Of a stretch of DNA of 64,000 nucleotides, positions 60,928 through 64,000 are shown piece after piece. Source of the DNA: Alphaproteobacteria bacterium (GTDB lineage Bacteria; Pseudomonadota; Alphaproteobacteria; Rhodobacterales; Rhodobacteraceae); the NCBI GenBank assembly GCA_030427405.1, contig JAUHXK010000012.1, positions 56,350-120,349 of the forward strand, read 5' to 3'. Within the stretch, counting starts at the first letter, position 1; each line of letters opens with the position of its first letter. The notes under the pieces were generated by a model that had not been told where the DNA came from, searched no databases, and was given only the letters and a program-made list of their open reading frames with translations. The translations under genes and the position numbers were made by a program.

Positions 60928-63095
60928 GTCGCGCAATCCATTTCCTGCTGGCCTTTGTCCTGTCCTGCCTGATGGCGATCAGTGCCCATGCCGACAGCCT
61001 TGCCAGCTTCCTGCCCGAGATTGACCCCGCCGATCTGGCCCCCGGTGCTGATGCGTTTGGGCCGGTACGTGATGACGTCAAAGTCGCCCCCGTCCTGAAG
61101 GGGGGCGAGACGGTGGCCTGGGCTTTCCTGACCTCTGACTTTGTCGGCACGACCGGGTATTCGGGCAAGCCGATCCATGTGGTCGCCGCCATCGACGGTG
61201 ATGCGGTGCTGACCGGCGTCCAACTGGTCAAACACTCGGAACCGATCGTTCTGATCGGCATCCCCAACGCGCGCATGGTTGAACTGACCGAAGGCTATGC
61301 GGGTCTGGACCTGAAGGTCGAGGCCGAAACCGGCGGCGAGGGGCATGACCTCGACATCATCTCGGGCGCGACGGTCACGATCATGGTGATTGATGACAGC
61401 CTTGTGCGCGGTGGCATCAAGGTGGCGCGGGCGCTGGGTCTGGGCGGGTTGTCGCCCTTGCAGGCCGATGGTCCCAGGCGCGAAATCGATATGGCACATG
61501 ATGCGGTCTATGACTGGGCGACGCTTTCGGGCGACGGATCGGTCCGGCGGCTGACGCTGGATGTCGGGCAGGTCAACGCGGCATTCGAGGCCACAGGTGA
61601 CCAGCGCGCCATCAAACGCCCCGAACCCGGCGAACCGGATGACACATTCATCGACATGCACATGGCGCTGGTTTCTGTGCCGTCAATCGGTAAGTCGCTG
61701 CTGGGCGACGCCGAATACAAGAACCTGACCGAATGGCTGGACGAGGGCGAACAGGCGATTCTGGTGCTGGGCCGCGGAACCTACAGCTTCAAGGGCTCAG
61801 GCTATGTGCGCGGCGGGATTTTCGACCGCATCCAGCTGATCCAGGGCGATAGCTCGGTCCGGTTTTTTGACAAGCAGCAACGGCGTCTGGGCACGGTCGC
61901 GGCACCCGACGCGCCCAGCTTTACCGAGCTGGACATCTTCAAGATACCAGCAGATGCCGAGTTCGACCCGGCCGAACCGTTCCGCTTGCAATTGCTGGTG
62001 CAACGGGCCGTGGGCGCGGTGGAAAAGACGTTCCTGACCTTCGATCTGGGCTACAAGCTGCCCGAGCAGTACCTGCTGCCGGTCGCCGCCCCTGTGGTGG
62101 TCGATGACGCCACCGGCGAGGCCGCAGCCAAGGCCGCGCTGTGGAAACGTATCTGGAAAGACCGCACCGTCGAGATCGGCGTCCTTGGCGTCATGCTGCT
62201 GGTGCTGACCGCGACCTTTTTCTTTCAGTTCCATGCGACGATGAACGCCCGCGTCTTTTACTGGTTCCGCATCGGATACCTTACGATGACGCTGTTTTTC
62301 ATCGGCTGGTACGCCAATGCGCAGCTGAGCGTGGTGAACCTTATGGCGCTGGCGGGCAGTCTGCGGACCGGTTTTAGCTGGGATGCGTTCCTGCTGGATC
62401 CGCTGGTGTTCATTCAGTGGTTTGCCGTGGCCGCCGCGCTGCTGTTCTGGGGGCGCGGCGCCTATTGCGGTTGGCTGTGCCCGTTTGGTGCCCTGCAGGA
62501 ACTGACCAACAAGATCGCGCGGGCGCTGAAAGTGCCGCAATGGACGTTGCCCTGGGGTCTGAACGAGCGGCTTTGGCCTGCGAAATACATGATCTTCCTC
62601 GGTCTTTTCGGGCTCAGCTTTGTCTCGATCCCGCTGGCCGAGCAATATGCCGAGATCGAGCCATTCAAGACCGCGATCATCCTGAAGTTCATGCGCGACT
62701 GGCCCTTCGTGGTCTTTGCGGTGGGTCTGCTGGTGATCGGCCTGTTCATCGAACGGTTCTATTGCCGCTACCTCTGCCCGCTGGGCGGGGCGCTGGCGAT
62801 CCCGGCCCGCATTCGCATGTTCGACTGGCTGCGCCGCTACAAGGATTGCGGCAGCCCCTGTCAGACCTGCGCCAATGAATGCCCCGTTCAGGCGATCCAC
62901 CCCACCGGTGAGATCAACCCGAACGAGTGTGTCACCTGCCTGCATTGTCAGGTGCTTTACCAGTCCGAGGGCAAATGTCCCGTCGTTATCCGCCAGCTCA
63001 AACGGCGGGCCAAGACAGGGTCGGTCAATCTCAAGACCCCTCTCGGACAACCACCGGCGAACCATCCGAACGCCAAACCGCAAACCGTTTCCTAA
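60918..63095 (+). CDS. nosR: NosR, membrane flavo-iron-sulfur protein for N2O reduction
   Basis: A 725-aa polytopic protein. A periplasmic FMN-binding domain ([20 protein letters not shown], with the covalent FMN Thr in SGAT) precedes about five membrane helices. [12 protein letters not shown] and [12 protein letters not shown] motifs follow, and a C-terminal ferredoxin-like 2[4Fe-4S] domain has [13 protein letters not shown] and [11 protein letters not shown]. It passes electrons to NosZ and aids its assembly. The start is GTG at 60918: GGAGG is 6 nt before it, and it overlaps the DUF2946 stop. Confidence 0.93.
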   Translation: MVVSRAIHFLLAFVLSCLMAISAHADSLASFLPEIDPADLAPGADAFGPVRDDVKVAPVLKGGETVAWAFLTSDFVGTTGYSGKPIHVVAAIDGDAVLTGVQLVKHSEPIVLIGIPNARMVELTEGYAGLDLKVEAETGGEGHDLDIISGATVTIMVIDDSLVRGGIKVARALGLGGLSPLQADGPRREIDMAHDAVYDWATLSGDGSVRRLTLDVGQVNAAFEATGDQRAIKRPEPGEPDDTFIDMHMALVSVPSIGKSLLGDAEYKNLTEWLDEGEQAILVLGRGTYSFKGSGYVRGGIFDRIQLIQGDSSVRFFDKQQRRLGTVAAPDAPSFTELDIFKIPADAEFDPAEPFRLQLLVQRAVGAVEKTFLTFDLGYKLPEQYLLPVAAPVVVDDATGEAAAKAALWKRIWKDRTVEIGVLGVMLLVLTATFFFQFHATMNARVFYWFRIGYLTMTLFFIGWYANAQLSVVNLMALAGSLRTGFSWDAFLLDPLVFIQWFAVAAALLFWGRGAYCGWLCPFGALQELTNKIARALKVPQWTLPWGLNERLWPAKYMIFLGLFGLSFVSIPLAEQYAEIEPFKTAIILKFMRDWPFVVFAVGLLVIGLFIERFYCRYLCPLGGALAIPARIRMFDWLRRYKDCGSPCQTCANECPVQAIHPTGEINPNECVTCLHCQVLYQSEGKCPVVIRQLKRRAKTGSVNLKTPLGQPPANHPNAKPQTVS

Positions 63096-63109
63096 AAGGA
63101 GGAACGAAA

Positions 63110-64000
63110 ATGTCGGAACATGACAAGAAACTGAACATCACCCGCCGCGGGATGCTGGGGGCAACCGCCACCGGCGCCGTTTTGGCCGGAACCGGTCTGG
63201 GCTCGACCCTGATGACCGCCAAGGAAGCCAGCGCCGCCGCCAACCAGCACCTGGAGCCGGGCGAGCTGGACGAATATTACGGCTTCTGGTCCTCGGGTCA
63301 GACCGGCGAGCTGCGCATTCTTGGTGTGCCCTCGATGCGTGAACTGATGCGCATTCCGGTGTTCAACCGTTGCTCGGCCACGGGCTGGGGCCAGACAAAC
63401 GAATCGCTGAAAGTCCTGACCGAGGGCCTGCTGCCCGAAACCAAAGAGTTTCTGGCCGCAAACGGCAAGGTCACCTATGACAATGGCGACCTTCACCACC
63501 CGCATATGTCGTTTACGGATGGCACCTATGACGGCCGTTATCTGTTCATGAACGACAAGGCCAACACCCGCGTGGCCCGTGTGCGCTGTGACGTGATGAA
63601 ATGCGACAAGATTATCGAGATCCCCAATGCGCATGATATCCACGGCCTGCGTCCGCAGAAATACCCGCGCACCGGCTACGTCTTTGCCAATGGTGAGCAT
63701 GAGGCACCTCTGGTCAATGACGGTCAGGTTCTGGACGATCCGTCGCAATATGTGAACATTTTCACCGCTATCGACGGCGACACGATGGAAGTCGCCTGGC
63801 AGGTGATCGTTTCGGGCAACCTCGACAACACCGATTGCGACTATCAGGGCAAATACGCCTTCTCGACCTCGTACAACTCGGAAATGGGTATGAACCTGGC
63901 CGAGATGACCGAGAACGAGCTGGACCATGTGGTCGTGTTCAACCTCAAAGGCATCGAAGATGCGATTGCCGCAGGCAACTATCAAGAACTGAACGGCGTC
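63110..64000 (+). CDS. nosZ: Nitrous oxide reductase, 3' part beyond window
   Basis: A 297-codon fragment from the ATG at 63110. A GGAGG site precedes it. The Tat signal [20 protein letters not shown] is followed by the N-terminal propeller. [20 protein letters not shown] near 124-143 holds the first Cu-Z histidines, and [20 protein letters not shown] the next. It reduces N2O to N2 in the periplasm. The CuA domain and stop lie outside the window. Confidence 0.96.
   Translation, partial: MSEHDKKLNITRRGMLGATATGAVLAGTGLGSTLMTAKEASAAANQHLEPGELDEYYGFWSSGQTGELRILGVPSMRELMRIPVFNRCSATGWGQTNESLKVLTEGLLPETKEFLAANGKVTYDNGDLHHPHMSFTDGTYDGRYLFMNDKANTRVARVRCDVMKCDKIIEIPNAHDIHGLRPQKYPRTGYVFANGEHEAPLVNDGQVLDDPSQYVNIFTAIDGDTMEVAWQVIVSGNLDNTDCDYQGKYAFSTSYNSEMGMNLAEMTENELDHVVVFNLKGIEDAIAAGNYQELNGV

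Noticed and set aside
1..64000. CRISPR arrays, insertion sequences, prophage or integrase genes
   Set aside because: No regularly spaced repeats, transposase or integrase motifs were seen. The Hint remnant at 51453 is the only sign of gene decay.

Overview
The window comes from a GC-rich alphaproteobacterium, most likely a Rhodobacterales (Roseobacter/Paracoccus-type) member. Supporting signs are the BhcABCD/BhcR cluster, HemA-type 5-aminolevulinate synthase, a Hint-domain protein remnant, fused NirDL, an Lrp-regulated PutA without its own DNA-binding domain, and the overall gene families. It is chromosomal in character. I saw no insertion sequence, phage, CRISPR array or rRNA. The only RNA gene is one tRNA-Gly.

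Layout. 1-2610: metF (partial) divergent from metR, then suhB. 2615-8019: a complete beta-hydroxyaspartate cycle operon bhcA-B-C-D for glyoxylate assimilation, divergent from its IclR-type regulator bhcR. 8016-13760: a GFA-family protein, a rhomboid protease, bifunctional putA divergent from an Lrp-type putR, and a TPR protein. 13924-18946: tRNA-Gly(TCC), an MsbA-like ABC exporter, an acyl-CoA synthetase and an HSL-type esterase. 18983-29398: a phosphodiesterase-like protein, a peptide/oligopeptide ABC transporter with a CocE/S15 hydrolase, a glycerate 2-kinase, dtd and a nitroreductase. 29477-34972: a compact operon resembling envelope-stress systems (29-aa membrane peptide, XpaC, TelA, DUF2927 lipoprotein, SPFH-GYF protein, zinc-ribbon membrane protein). 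35056-38285: an RluB-type pseudouridine synthase, tadA, an ectoine-hydrolase-like M24 protein and a metallo-beta-lactamase-fold hydrolase.

38520-64000 is a denitrification island. On the minus strand, read in transcription order, are nirS, a NirT-type multihaem fusion protein, a cupredoxin, nirE, nirC, nirF, nirDL, nirG, nirH, nirJ, nirN and a small membrane protein: the nitrite reductase and the haem d1 pathway from precorrin-2 formation onward. On the plus strand are nnrS, norC-B-Q-D-E-F (nitric oxide reductase), hemA, a DUF2946 protein, nosR and the start of nosZ (nitrous oxide reductase). A Dnr/NnrR-type Crp/Fnr regulator translationally coupled to a DUF4202 gene sits between nor and hemA. 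FNR/Dnr-type boxes (TTGAC-N4-GTCAA and variants) lie upstream of nirS, nnrS, norC, hemA, the DUF2946-nosR unit and nirE. For nirS, nnrS, norC and hemA the start codon begins 63-64 nt from the near edge of the box, which suggests one NO-responsive regulon that also covers haem supply.

The best candidates for new biology are the multihaem NirT/ethylbenzene-dehydrogenase-like fusion with its partner cupredoxin in the nirS operon, the TelA/XpaC/SPFH/zinc-ribbon operon with its 29-aa membrane peptide, and the small membrane protein overlapping the end of nirN. All identities come from reading the translated sequences; no database search was possible.
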